Shown here: one piece after another, positions 1-7,602 of the stretch
Layout: every line of letters begins with the position of its first letter
Numbering within the stretch: the first letter of the stretch is position 1
NCBI GenBank assembly: GCA_947462425.1
Contig: CANHPI010000010.1
Span: forward strand, 1-18,943
Source: Bacteroidota bacterium
GTDB taxonomy: Bacteria > Bacteroidota > Bacteroidia > B-17B0 > B-17BO
Length of the DNA: 18,943 nucleotides
Reading direction: 5' to 3'
The notes under the pieces: generated by a model
The model's database searches: none
What the model saw: the letters and a program-made list of their open reading frames with translations, nothing else
Told to the model about the DNA's origin: nothing
Program-made: the position numbers and the translations under genes

Positions 1-1
1 C

Positions 2-316
2 ATTGCTCGCAGAGATTACGTAATTGAAGAATTAAATAAAATAGACGGCGTTTTTTGTCCTAAACCTAGTGGTGCGTTTTATTGCATTGCGCGTTTGCCA
101 ATTGATAATTCAGATAAATTTTGTCAATGGTTATTAGAAGAATTTAATTTTAATGGGCAAACTGTAATGATGGCTCCCGCTTCAGGTTTTTATTCAACTG
201 CGGGTGCTGGAACTAACGAAGTACGCTTAGCTTATGTTTTAAATAAAGAAGATTTAAAAAATGCAATTATTTGTTTAAAAGAGGCCTTAAAATTATATCC
301 TGGGAAAACCAATTAA
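2..316 (+). CDS. Class I/II PLP aminotransferase, C-terminal fragment
   Basis: The reading frame is open from base 2 and ends at a TAA, giving the last 104 residues of a PLP-dependent aminotransferase; the N-terminus and the PLP lysine lie left of the window. The fragment shows the C-terminal small-domain pattern of the aspartate-aminotransferase fold: a KPSGAFY segment near residue 22 of the fragment, then MMAPASGFY, and an NEVRLAYV segment whose Arg is the conserved substrate-carboxylate ligand of fold-type I enzymes. The family converts an amino acid and 2-oxoglutarate to a 2-oxo acid and glutamate in the cytoplasm. Substrate cannot be decided from this end; an aspartate-type enzyme is the usual assignment. 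TTG at 95 could be taken as a start, but the frame clearly continues upstream of it. A strong hairpin terminator follows 21 bp after the stop. Confidence 0.85.
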   Translation: MARRDYVIEELNKIDGVFCPKPSGAFYCIARLPIDNSDKFCQWLLEEFNFNGQTVMMAPASGFYSTAGAGTNEVRLAYVLNKEDLKNAIICLKEALKLYPGKTN

Positions 317-337
317 GTTATTTCTATTTTTAATTTT

Positions 338-372
338 AAAAACAGCCGTAGTTTTAAACTCCGGCTGTTTTT
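338..372 (+). terminator. Intrinsic terminator after the aminotransferase gene
   Basis: A perfect 11-bp inverted repeat (338-348 with 362-372, core ACAGCCG/CGGCTGT) encloses a 13-nt loop. The 5' arm begins with five A and the 3' arm ends with five T, so it can work in both directions. It sits 21 bp after the aminotransferase stop. Confidence 0.85.
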
Positions 373-460
373 GCTTTAATTATTTTGTGACAGTCTGGCT
401 GAAAAAGTGGCGATTGTCAGCATTTTAAGTGATGGTATGTTTTTGGATTAACTTTCATTG
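373..460 (+). promoter_or_regulatory. Upstream region of rhomboid gene with dyad and sigma-54-like element
   Basis: This 88-bp gap is visibly more GC-rich than the other intergenic stretches. It contains a spaced dyad, TGACAG near 388 and TTGTCAGC near 415, with GGCTGA between, followed by TGGTATGTTTTTGG at 433-446. The last element resembles a -24/-12 (sigma-54) promoter but is one base short of canonical spacing and lacks the GC doublet at -12. No TAnnTTTG box was found. I infer that this is the regulatory region of the rhomboid gene, but the promoter type is a guess. Confidence 0.3.
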
Positions 461-1231
461 ATGAGAAAATTTCCTTTAGAAGAATTAATATCAGTTATTA
501 AATATCCCTTATTATTTTTAGTAATATGTTGGGTTGTTTTTTTATCTGATAATTACATTCACTTAAATTTATATCAATTTGGTGTAAATCCAAGAACGAT
601 TTCGGGATTAAAAGGAATAATTTTTTCGCCTTTTATTCATGGCGATTTTGGGCATATTATAAATAATAGTTTGCCAATATTTATTTTAAGTTCCATGATA
701 TTTTACTTTTATAAATCTATTGCTTGGCCAGCTATTTTTTGGATATATATCATTAGTGGGATTTGGTTGTGGGTTGGTGGCAGAAATAACGATGTAATTC
801 CAAATTATCATTTTGGAGCAAGTACATTAATTTATGGATTTTCAACTTTTTTATTTTTCAGTGGTGTTTTTCGCCAACACAAGCAATTAATGATGGTTTC
901 AGCTTTTGTGGTTTTTATGTATGGAAGTATAACTTATGGTATTTTTCCTTTTGATAGAAAAATATCTTGGGAGGGTCATTTATTTGGAGCTTTATCAGGT
1001 ATTTTGGTAGCTTTTAGTTATAGAAAAGATGGACCGCAACCAGTTGCTTATCAATGGCCTGAAGAAGAAATTGATTTAGAAGCAATAGCAAATCAAGAAT
1101 TATTAGAGGAACAAAATGCCGAAGAATTAATACGAGCAATACAAAATAATAACCCATCCTTAGACCCCTTTCAAATTGTATATCATTATAAGAAAAACGA
1201 TGAAATCAATCCTACTGAATTAAAAGACTAG
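461..1231 (+). CDS. Rhomboid family intramembrane serine protease
   Basis: A 256-residue multi-pass membrane protein with the rhomboid signature. Ser121 lies in an HFGASTLIYG segment (the usual GxSx active-site serine) and His173 in WEGHLFGALSG; these would form the Ser-His catalytic dyad. His60/His65 and Asn68-Asn69 in the FIHGDFGHIINN stretch match the conserved TM2 oxyanion-side residues. Hydrophobic segments cover roughly residues 15-30, 69-84, 90-106, 121-137, 145-162 and 173-187, giving a six-helix core, followed by an acidic soluble tail of about 65 residues. The family cleaves single-pass membrane proteins within the bilayer; no substrate can be deduced. ATG at 461 is preferred over the in-frame TTG immediately before it. 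The gene stands alone, with a terminator upstream and the guaB promoter downstream. Confidence 0.85.
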   Translation: MRKFPLEELISVIKYPLLFLVICWVVFLSDNYIHLNLYQFGVNPRTISGLKGIIFSPFIHGDFGHIINNSLPIFILSSMIFYFYKSIAWPAIFWIYIISGIWLWVGGRNNDVIPNYHFGASTLIYGFSTFLFFSGVFRQHKQLMMVSAFVVFMYGSITYGIFPFDRKISWEGHLFGALSGILVAFSYRKDGPQPVAYQWPEEEIDLEAIANQELLEEQNAEELIRAIQNNNPSLDPFQIVYHYKKNDEINPTELKD

Positions 1232-1267
1232 TAGCCTGATTCTAATTTTTTTGCAACATTTTTTTTG

Positions 1268-1275
1268 TATATTTG
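1268..1275 (+). promoter_or_regulatory. Candidate guaB promoter -7 box
   Basis: TATATTTG matches the Bacteroidota -7 consensus TAnnTTTG exactly, 30 bp before the guaB ATG. The nearest upstream TTTG (1250-1253) is only 14 bp away, too close for a standard -33 box, so only the -7 element is convincing. Confidence 0.5.
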
Positions 1276-1287
1276 CCCGAATTTTAA

Positions 1288-2781
<1,494 letters not shown>

Positions 2782-2861
2782 GAGACAAAAGAGATAGAAA
2801 AGAGATAGAAAAGATAAAAGGGACGGAAGAGACTATATAATTACAGTCCCTTAAATCTCTT
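2782..2861 (+). repeat. Purine-rich tandem repeat with nested inverted repeats after guaB
   Basis: Two exact tandem copies of GAGATAGAAAA lie at 2791-2801 and 2802-2812, preceded by a degenerate copy at 2782-2790. The tract then pairs with downstream pyrimidine-rich DNA: AAGAGAT (2800-2806) with ATCTCTT (2855-2861), and inside it AAGGGAC (2818-2824) with GTCCCTT (2846-2852). In RNA this would give a nested hairpin of about 60 nt. There is no T-run after it, so it is not a standard intrinsic terminator. It may stabilise or end the guaB transcript. Confidence 0.5.
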
Positions 2862-2920
2862 AAGTCAAATAGTCTTTTAAGTCCTAAAAATAAACATTGA
2901 ATTTTAAAATAGTATAAAAA

Positions 2921-3520
2921 ATGATATTACCAATAGTTGTTTATGGCGACCCCGTGTTAAGAAAAGTATGTGTTGATATTGAAAAAACACATGAAAATTT
3001 AGCACAGATAATAAAAGATATGTACGAAACCATGTATGAAGCTAATGGAGTAGGGTTAGCTGCACCACAAGTTAATAAAGCTATTCGATTATTTATTGTT
3101 GATGCTTCTCCATTTGCTGAAGTTGATGAAGATGAGGAACCAGAATTTACTGCTGAGGAAATGAAGCAAATGAATGGTTTTAAGAAGACTTTTATTAATG
3201 CACGCATATTAGAGGAAATAGGAGAAGAATGGAAGTTTAATGAAGGATGTTTAAGTATACCAAAAATCAGAGAGGATGTTTTACGTAAACCAAAATTAAC
3301 CATTGAGTATTTCGATGAAAATTTTAAAAAACATACTGAAACTTATGATGGTGTTATTGCTAGAGTTATACAACATGAATATGATCATATTGAAGGGATT
3401 TTATTTACAGATAAAATAAATCCGTTTAAAAGAAAATTAATTAGTGGTAAATTAACTGACATTTCAAAAGGGAAATTTAGAGCGGATTACAAAACACGTG
3501 TTTATCAACCAAAAAAATAA
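2921..3520 (+). CDS. def: Peptide deformylase
   Basis: A 199-residue peptide deformylase, the metalloenzyme that removes the N-formyl group from nascent proteins at the ribosome. All three signature motifs are present: GVGLAAPQV at residues 43-51, EGCLSIP at 108-114 with metal ligand Cys110, and QHEYDHIEG at 151-159, where His152 and His156 complete metal binding and Glu153 is the catalytic base. An acidic insertion at about 68-83 separates motifs 1 and 2 and accounts for the slightly greater length than the roughly 170-residue enterobacterial enzyme. The ATG at 2921 gives the normal MILPIVVYGDPVLR beginning. The stop is 2 bp before the downstream lipoprotein gene, so the two are almost certainly co-transcribed. 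Confidence 0.97.
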   Translation: MILPIVVYGDPVLRKVCVDIEKTHENLAQIIKDMYETMYEANGVGLAAPQVNKAIRLFIVDASPFAEVDEDEEPEFTAEEMKQMNGFKKTFINARILEEIGEEWKFNEGCLSIPKIREDVLRKPKLTIEYFDENFKKHTETYDGVIARVIQHEYDHIEGILFTDKINPFKRKLISGKLTDISKGKFRADYKTRVYQPKK

Positions 3521-3522
3521 TC

Positions 3523-4095
3523 ATGATTAAAAAAATTGGATGTTTTTTATTTGGAGGTTTACTATTTGTGTCATGCGGAAGTAACGCCTCTGGAACGAAA
3601 CAAGAAATAGTGAATGCTGATTCATCTATTGTAGTTTTAGATGATTGTACAAATCTTTTAAACGAAGCAAAACGATTAGATAATATTTTACTAAAAGCGA
3701 CTGTTGTTAATAACGATATTGCTGAAAAAGCTATGACGGCATTTAGTAATTTTTCATCAAATTGTAAAAAGGATTCTTTGTCTCCAGTATTTTTAGTAAA
3801 AGCTGGTCAAGTTGCACAATCAATAAAAAATTATAAACTAGCGAAATCATTTTTCGAAAAATGTACAGAAGAGTTTCCTCAATTTAAAAATAGAGGAGCG
3901 GCTTTATTTTTATTAGCTCAGTTATACGATGATGCTTATATGCTAAATAATGAACAAGAAGCTAAATCTATATATGAAAAAATCATAAAAGAGTACCCCA
4001 ATACTCCTTTTGGAATTGATTCAAAAAATTGTTTAAAAAATCTTGGTAAAACAGATGAACAATTAGTTGAAGAGTTTTTAAAAATGAATAAATAA
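3523..4095 (+). CDS. TPR-like lipoprotein downstream of def
   Basis: A 190-residue protein with a lipoprotein signal: MIKK, a hydrophobic stretch, and a lipobox LFVSC with Cys18 as the probable lipidated residue. The mature part is helical. Residues about 90-175 look like one to three degenerate tetratricopeptide repeats (AKSFFEKCTEEFPQFKN, then EAKSIYEKIIKEYPNTPFG), a pattern shared with outer-membrane TPR lipoproteins such as BamD. It is much shorter than BamD, and I would not assign that function. It probably faces the periplasm and mediates protein contacts. The ATG is 2 bp after the def stop, so it likely shares the def transcript, although a functional link to deformylation is not apparent. 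Confidence 0.75.
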   Translation: MIKKIGCFLFGGLLFVSCGSNASGTKQEIVNADSSIVVLDDCTNLLNEAKRLDNILLKATVVNNDIAEKAMTAFSNFSSNCKKDSLSPVFLVKAGQVAQSIKNYKLAKSFFEKCTEEFPQFKNRGAALFLLAQLYDDAYMLNNEQEAKSIYEKIIKEYPNTPFGIDSKNCLKNLGKTDEQLVEEFLKMNK

Positions 4096-4293
4096 TCTCA
4101 TTCAATATTCTTTATTACATTTTTTTTGATTATTTTGTTAAGCAAAGTATTTAATTTGTTTTTTTAAATTTCAGTTGATTTATTTACTATTTTATAACTC
4201 TATTTAACATAATATTAATTATAGTAATTAATAATTAACTATTATTTGTTATTAATCGTTAATTGATTCAAATATTAATTTTCGTAAAGCCAC
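4096..4293. other. Very AT-rich intergenic stretch, no gene seen
   Basis: About 200 bp of nearly pure A/T sequence between the lipoprotein stop and the queA promoter. I see no open frame of useful length, no RNA gene and no strong hairpin with a T-tract. Simple TTAAT/AATTAA words dominate 4200-4280. Confidence 0.6.
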
Positions 4294-4310
4294 CAAATTT
4301 AGTAAATTTG
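4294..4310 (+). promoter_or_regulatory. queA: Candidate queA promoter in a palindrome
   Basis: TAAATTTG at 4303-4310 matches the TAnnTTTG -7 consensus. It is the right arm of a perfect 17-bp palindrome, CAAATTTA-G-TAAATTTG (4294-4310). The palindrome is flanked by GCCACC direct repeats at 4289-4294 and 4310-4315, exactly 21 bp apart. No good -33 TTG was found at the usual distance. The palindrome could be an operator overlapping the promoter; that is inference. Confidence 0.45.
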
Positions 4311-4328
4311 CCACCTATTATTAATCCC

Positions 4329-4391
4329 GTAAGATTATGAAATGGCTTACGAGCCTATTTCATTCTGTCTTATATTAAAACTATAACAGAT
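4329..4391 (+). promoter_or_regulatory. Structured 5' leader of queA with 13-codon upstream frame
   Basis: Two hairpins of 27 nt each lie back to back. H1 (4337-4363) pairs ATGAAAT+GGCT with AGCC+ATTTCAT, with one bulged T and a TACG loop. H2 (4364-4390) pairs TCTGT with ACAGA and TATA with TATA, and ends at the base before the base preceding the queA ATG. Competing helices exist: CGTAAG (4328-4333) with CTTACG (4346-4351), and TAAGA (4330-4334) with TCTTA (4368-4372). A small frame, ATG at 4337 to TAA at 4376-4378, would encode [14 protein letters not shown] compared it with the preQ1-I riboswitch pattern and did not find a convincing match. Confidence 0.4.
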
Positions 4392-5441
4392 ATGAAACTA
4401 TCCATGTTTAAATTTAATCTGCCTAAAGAATTATTAGCAGAATACCCAGCAAAAAATCGAGACGAAAGTAAATTAATGGTTGTTGACCGTGCAACCGGTA
4501 AAATTTCTCACAAAAAATTTAAAGATATTATCAATTATTTTGATGACGGTGACGTTATGGTTTTAAATGATACAAAAGTTTTTCCGGCACGTATGTATGG
4601 TAATAAGGAAAAAACTGGAGCTAAAATTGAAGTTTTTTTATTACGTGAATTAAATGCAGAAAGTCGTTTATGGGATGTATTAGTTGATCCTGCTCGTAAA
4701 ATCCGTATTGGAAATAAACTATATTTTGGCGAAAATGATAACGTTGTTGCCGAAGTAATAGATAATACAACATCTAGAGGCAGAACTTTACGTTTTTTAT
4801 TTGATGGTCCTTACGAAGATTTTAGAAAAGCATTATATGATTTAGGAGAAACTCCTTTACCAAAATATATTAAACGTGAAGTTGAAGAAAGTGATATTGA
4901 GCGTTACCAAACAGTATTTGCAAAAAATGAAGGCGCTGTTGCGGCTCCCACCGCAGGTCTACATTTTAGCCGTGAATTATTAAAACGTTTAGAAATTAAA
5001 GGTATAAATTATGCTAATGTTACCCTACATATTGGCTTGGGTACATTTAGAATGGTTGAGGTTGAAGACTTAACTAAACATAAAATGGATAGCGAAGAAG
5101 CTATTATTACAACTGAAGCTTGTAAAATAATAAACGAAGGAAAAGATAAAAAGAAAAAAGTATGTGCTGTAGGAACAACCGTCATGCGTGCCTTAGAGTC
5201 TTCTGTTTCAACAACAGGTCATGTAAATCCATACAGTGGTTGGACAAATAAATTTATTTTTCCGCCATATGATTTTTCAGTTGCTAATTGTATGATTACA
5301 AACTTTCATATGCCAGAATCTACATTATTAATGCAGGTTGCAGCTTTTGGCGGTTACGATTTAGTTATGAAAGCTTATAAAGAAGCAATTAAAGAAAAAT
5401 ACCGTTTCTATTCATACGGAGATGCCATGTTGATTTTGTAA
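4392..5441 (+). CDS. queA: tRNA preQ1(34) S-adenosylmethionine ribosyltransferase-isomerase
   Basis: A full-length 349-residue QueA. It transfers and isomerises the ribosyl part of S-adenosylmethionine onto 7-aminomethyl-7-deazaguanine at tRNA position 34, making epoxyqueuosine in GUN-anticodon tRNAs (Asp, Asn, His, Tyr). Family motifs are intact: [10 protein letters not shown] at 58-67, GETPLPKYI at 152-160, [20 protein letters not shown] at 170-189 continuing into LHF, and HIGLGTFR at 213-220. The ATG at 4392 gives the normal [20 protein letters not shown] start. No other queuosine gene is adjacent. It is transcribed alone from a structured leader and ends in a region with a bidirectional terminator shared with the convergent PLP-enzyme gene. 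Confidence 0.97.
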   Translation: MKLSMFKFNLPKELLAEYPAKNRDESKLMVVDRATGKISHKKFKDIINYFDDGDVMVLNDTKVFPARMYGNKEKTGAKIEVFLLRELNAESRLWDVLVDPARKIRIGNKLYFGENDNVVAEVIDNTTSRGRTLRFLFDGPYEDFRKALYDLGETPLPKYIKREVEESDIERYQTVFAKNEGAVAAPTAGLHFSRELLKRLEIKGINYANVTLHIGLGTFRMVEVEDLTKHKMDSEEAIITTEACKIINEGKDKKKKVCAVGTTVMRALESSVSTTGHVNPYSGWTNKFIFPPYDFSVANCMITNFHMPESTLLMQVAAFGGYDLVMKAYKEAIKEKYRFYSYGDAMLIL

Positions 5442-5586
5442 GAAATATTAGATTTATATTCATCATTTTCCAGTAATAAAGGTTGCCTTATACAGAAAAA
5501 TATTAAAAAAGAATGCGGTCAGAATAATGGTGGAAGCTCTTATTTAGCGTCCTAAAAAGGAATCTTATAATATTTTGTTTAAATTT

Positions 5587-5622
5587 AAAAGTCCAATAAC
5601 AAAAATGCTATTGGACTTTTTT
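5587..5622. terminator. Bidirectional terminator between queA and the PLP enzyme gene
   Basis: A perfect 12-bp inverted repeat, AAAAGTCCAATA (5587-5598) with TATTGGACTTTT (5609-5620), has a 10-nt loop, T-run continuing on the plus strand and A-run at the left. It lies between convergent genes, so it can stop both queA readthrough and the minus-strand transcript. The 145 bp between the queA stop and this hairpin contain nothing I recognise. Confidence 0.85.
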
Positions 5623-5637
5623 CATACTTAAAAAAAA

Positions 5638-6795
5638 TTAAGCTAAAGCTTGTTTTAAATCTTCAATTAAATCTTCAACATCTTCAACACCAACACTTAG
5701 ACGTAATAAATTATCAACTACCCCTGCCTTATCGCGCTCTGCTTTTGGAATAGAAGCGTGGGTCATTGTTACAGGATGGTTTATTAAAGATTCAACACCT
5801 CCTAAAGATTCTGCTAGCGAGAATACTTTAAAAGAAGACGCTATTTTAAACGTATCTTCTAAAGAAGCACCTTTTAATACAACAGAAATCATTCCGCCAA
5901 AATCTCGCATTTGTTTTTTTGCAATTTCATGATTAGGATGATCGGTAAAGCCAGGCCAATAAATTTTTTCAATCCGTGGATGAGTTTTTAAATATTCGGC
6001 AATTATACGACCATTAAAGCAATGACGTTCCATGCGTAAATGTAGAGTTTTAATACCACGCATAACCAAAAAGCAATCCATAGGACCAGGATTTGCGCCA
6101 CAACTATTTAATATAAAATAAATTTGTTCGTGTAATTTATCGCTATTAGTAATTAATGCGCCCATAACTACATCACTATGTCCGCCAAGGTATTTAGTAA
6201 CCGAATGCATAACAATATCAGCACCTAAAGCTAAAGGGTTTTGCAAATAAGGAGAGGCAAAGGTATTATCTACCGCTAATAATAGGTTATTGTCTTTTGC
6301 AATTTTTGCACAAGCTTCAATATCTATAATTTGCATGGTTGGGTTAGTTGGTGTTTCTGCCCAAATTAATTTTGTATTAGCATTAATATATTGCTTAATA
6401 TTATCCGCATTTGTTAAATTAATAAAATGAAATTTGATACCATAATTCTCATAAATTTTAGTGAACATACGGTATGAACCACCATATAAATCATCACCAG
6501 TAATAACTTCATCGCCTGGGCGTAACATACGCATAACAGCGTCTGTTGCTCCCATGCCACTGCTAAAGCAAACGCAATGTTTACCGTTTTCTAAAGCTGC
6601 AATGTTTTTTTGTAATGCTTCGCGAGTTGGATTTTTACCACGCGCATATCCATAACCTTTATTGGTTCCTGGTGATTCCTGAACGTAAGTAGAGGTTTGG
6701 AAAATTGGTGTCATAATAGCACCTGTTGATGGATCTGGATCGGCACCAGCATGTATTGCTTTTGTACCAAATTTATGTTTAGAAAAATCTGCCAT
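5638..6795 (-). CDS. Cystathionine gamma-synthase/lyase family PLP enzyme
   Basis: A 385-residue Cys/Met-metabolism PLP enzyme (fold type I). Visible motifs are GYGYARGKNPTR (47-58, Tyr and Arg contacting the PLP phosphate of the neighbouring subunit), FSSGMGA (77-83), ETPTNP (147-152), DNTFASPYLQ (176-185, Asp176 to the pyridine N) and HSVTKYLGGHSDV (197-209) with PLP Lys201. SLGGVESLINHP near the C-terminus binds substrate. The family includes cystathionine gamma-synthase (methionine synthesis) and gamma-lyase (cysteine synthesis); sequence reading alone does not separate them. I chose the ATG at 6795 (MADFSKHKFGTKAIHAG). An upstream in-frame ATG at 6834 adds 13 residues without family character and overlaps a possible promoter for the divergent lipoprotein gene. 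A TAAATTTG -7 match lies at 6877-6870 on the minus strand. Confidence 0.9.
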   Translation of the reverse strand: MADFSKHKFGTKAIHAGADPDPSTGAIMTPIFQTSTYVQESPGTNKGYGYARGKNPTREALQKNIAALENGKHCVCFSSGMGATDAVMRMLRPGDEVITGDDLYGGSYRMFTKIYENYGIKFHFINLTNADNIKQYINANTKLIWAETPTNPTMQIIDIEACAKIAKDNNLLLAVDNTFASPYLQNPLALGADIVMHSVTKYLGGHSDVVMGALITNSDKLHEQIYFILNSCGANPGPMDCFLVMRGIKTLHLRMERHCFNGRIIAEYLKTHPRIEKIYWPGFTDHPNHEIAKKQMRDFGGMISVVLKGASLEDTFKIASSFKVFSLAESLGGVESLINHPVTMTHASIPKAERDKAGVVDNLLRLSVGVEDVEDLIEDLKQALA

Positions 6796-6806
6796 AGGAA
6801 TTAAAT

Positions 6807-6836
6807 TTTGTACGAATTTATAATTATTTAGCATTG
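6807..6836 (+). promoter_or_regulatory. Candidate promoter of lipoprotein-subtilase unit
   Basis: TTTG at 6807-6810, an 18-bp spacer, and TAGCATTG at 6829-6836 fit the Bacteroidota -33/-7 layout with one mismatch from TAnnTTTG. It would place the transcript start about 20 bp before the proposed lipoprotein start and lies within the 5' region of the divergent PLP-enzyme gene. Confidence 0.35.
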
Positions 6837-6864
6837 TTTTACCGATAATTTATTAGTAATTTTA

Positions 6865-7602
6865 ATTATCAAATTTATTAAGTACATATTATTTTGTTGT
6901 ATTTTTATTTTTATAGGAGTTTCCTGTAAAAAAAAGATAGAATCTCCACCAGATGTTGGATTAGACTATGCTCCTGTAAAAATAGGGAAATTCGTTGTTT
7001 ATGATGTAGATTCAACTATTTATGATGATTTTGCAAATGATACAACCTATACAAAATATCGTATAAAAGAAAAGCTAGAAGAAATTTATATTGATAATCA
7101 AGGAAGACAAGCTATTAAATTAGTTCGGTATATTAAAATGTACAATCCATTAATTAGTTATGACAATATAGCTTGGACAATAAAGGATGTTTGGAATTAC
7201 ACAAAAACAAATACAACATTAGAAGTAGTTGAAGAAGATGTTAGATTTACTAAACTTTCATTTCCTATAAAGGAAGATGCAATTTGGAACGGAAACGCAC
7301 TTAATACTTTAGGCGAATGGAATTATACTTACGATTATATTAATAAATCAGAAACAATTAATGGAACTAACTTTGATAATGTTTTATTAGTTGTACAAAA
7401 AAATGATAAAAATAATGTGATACATCGTGAGTATTATATTGAAAAATATGCTAAAGATGTAGGTTTGGTTTATAGAGAAATTAAAGATTTATATGCTGCA
7501 CCAAAATTTGACCCAATTACCGGTTTACTGATACCTGTTGAACAAAGAATAGAAAAAGGTGTTATATACAAACTAACTTATATTACTCATGGAATTGAAT
7601 AA
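6865..7602 (+). CDS. Hypothetical lipoprotein lacking a canonical start codon
   Basis: The frame is open from 6832 to TAA at 7600-7602. From 6865 it reads as a classic lipoprotein signal: I-IKFIKYILFCCIFIFIGVSC-KKK, with lipobox GVSC and Cys21 as lipidated residue. No ATG, GTG or TTG occurs in frame before the lipobox. The first in-frame ATG (7138) would remove the signal and 90 residues that read as normal protein. The likely start is therefore ATT at 6865 (245 residues), or the start codon has been lost. The mature part is beta-rich, with many Tyr/Trp/Asp residues and no domain I recognise. Its end overlaps the following subtilase start by 14 bp, which implies translational coupling and co-expression. 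A surface or periplasmic role is inferred from the signal only. Confidence 0.65.
   Translation: MIKFIKYILFCCIFIFIGVSCKKKIESPPDVGLDYAPVKIGKFVVYDVDSTIYDDFANDTTYTKYRIKEKLEEIYIDNQGRQAIKLVRYIKMYNPLISYDNIAWTIKDVWNYTKTNTTLEVVEEDVRFTKLSFPIKEDAIWNGNALNTLGEWNYTYDYINKSETINGTNFDNVLLVVQKNDKNNVIHREYYIEKYAKDVGLVYREIKDLYAAPKFDPITGLLIPVEQRIEKGVIYKLTYITHGIE
6870..6877 (-). promoter_or_regulatory. Candidate -7 box of the PLP enzyme gene
   Basis: Read on the minus strand this is TAAATTTG, a perfect TAnnTTTG match, 75 bp upstream of the ATG at 6795. No -33 TTG is apparent at the expected distance. It would lie inside the proposed start region of the divergent lipoprotein gene, so the two transcripts would overlap at their 5' ends. 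Confidence 0.35.

Noticed and set aside
2941..3303. A 120-codon minus-strand frame inside def.
   Set aside because: It is a shadow of def, which has all three deformylase motifs on the plus strand.
4329..4391. PreQ1-I riboswitch before queA.
   Set aside because: The A-rich AAAACTA tail is suggestive, but the compact stem and its conserved loop expected upstream are not there.
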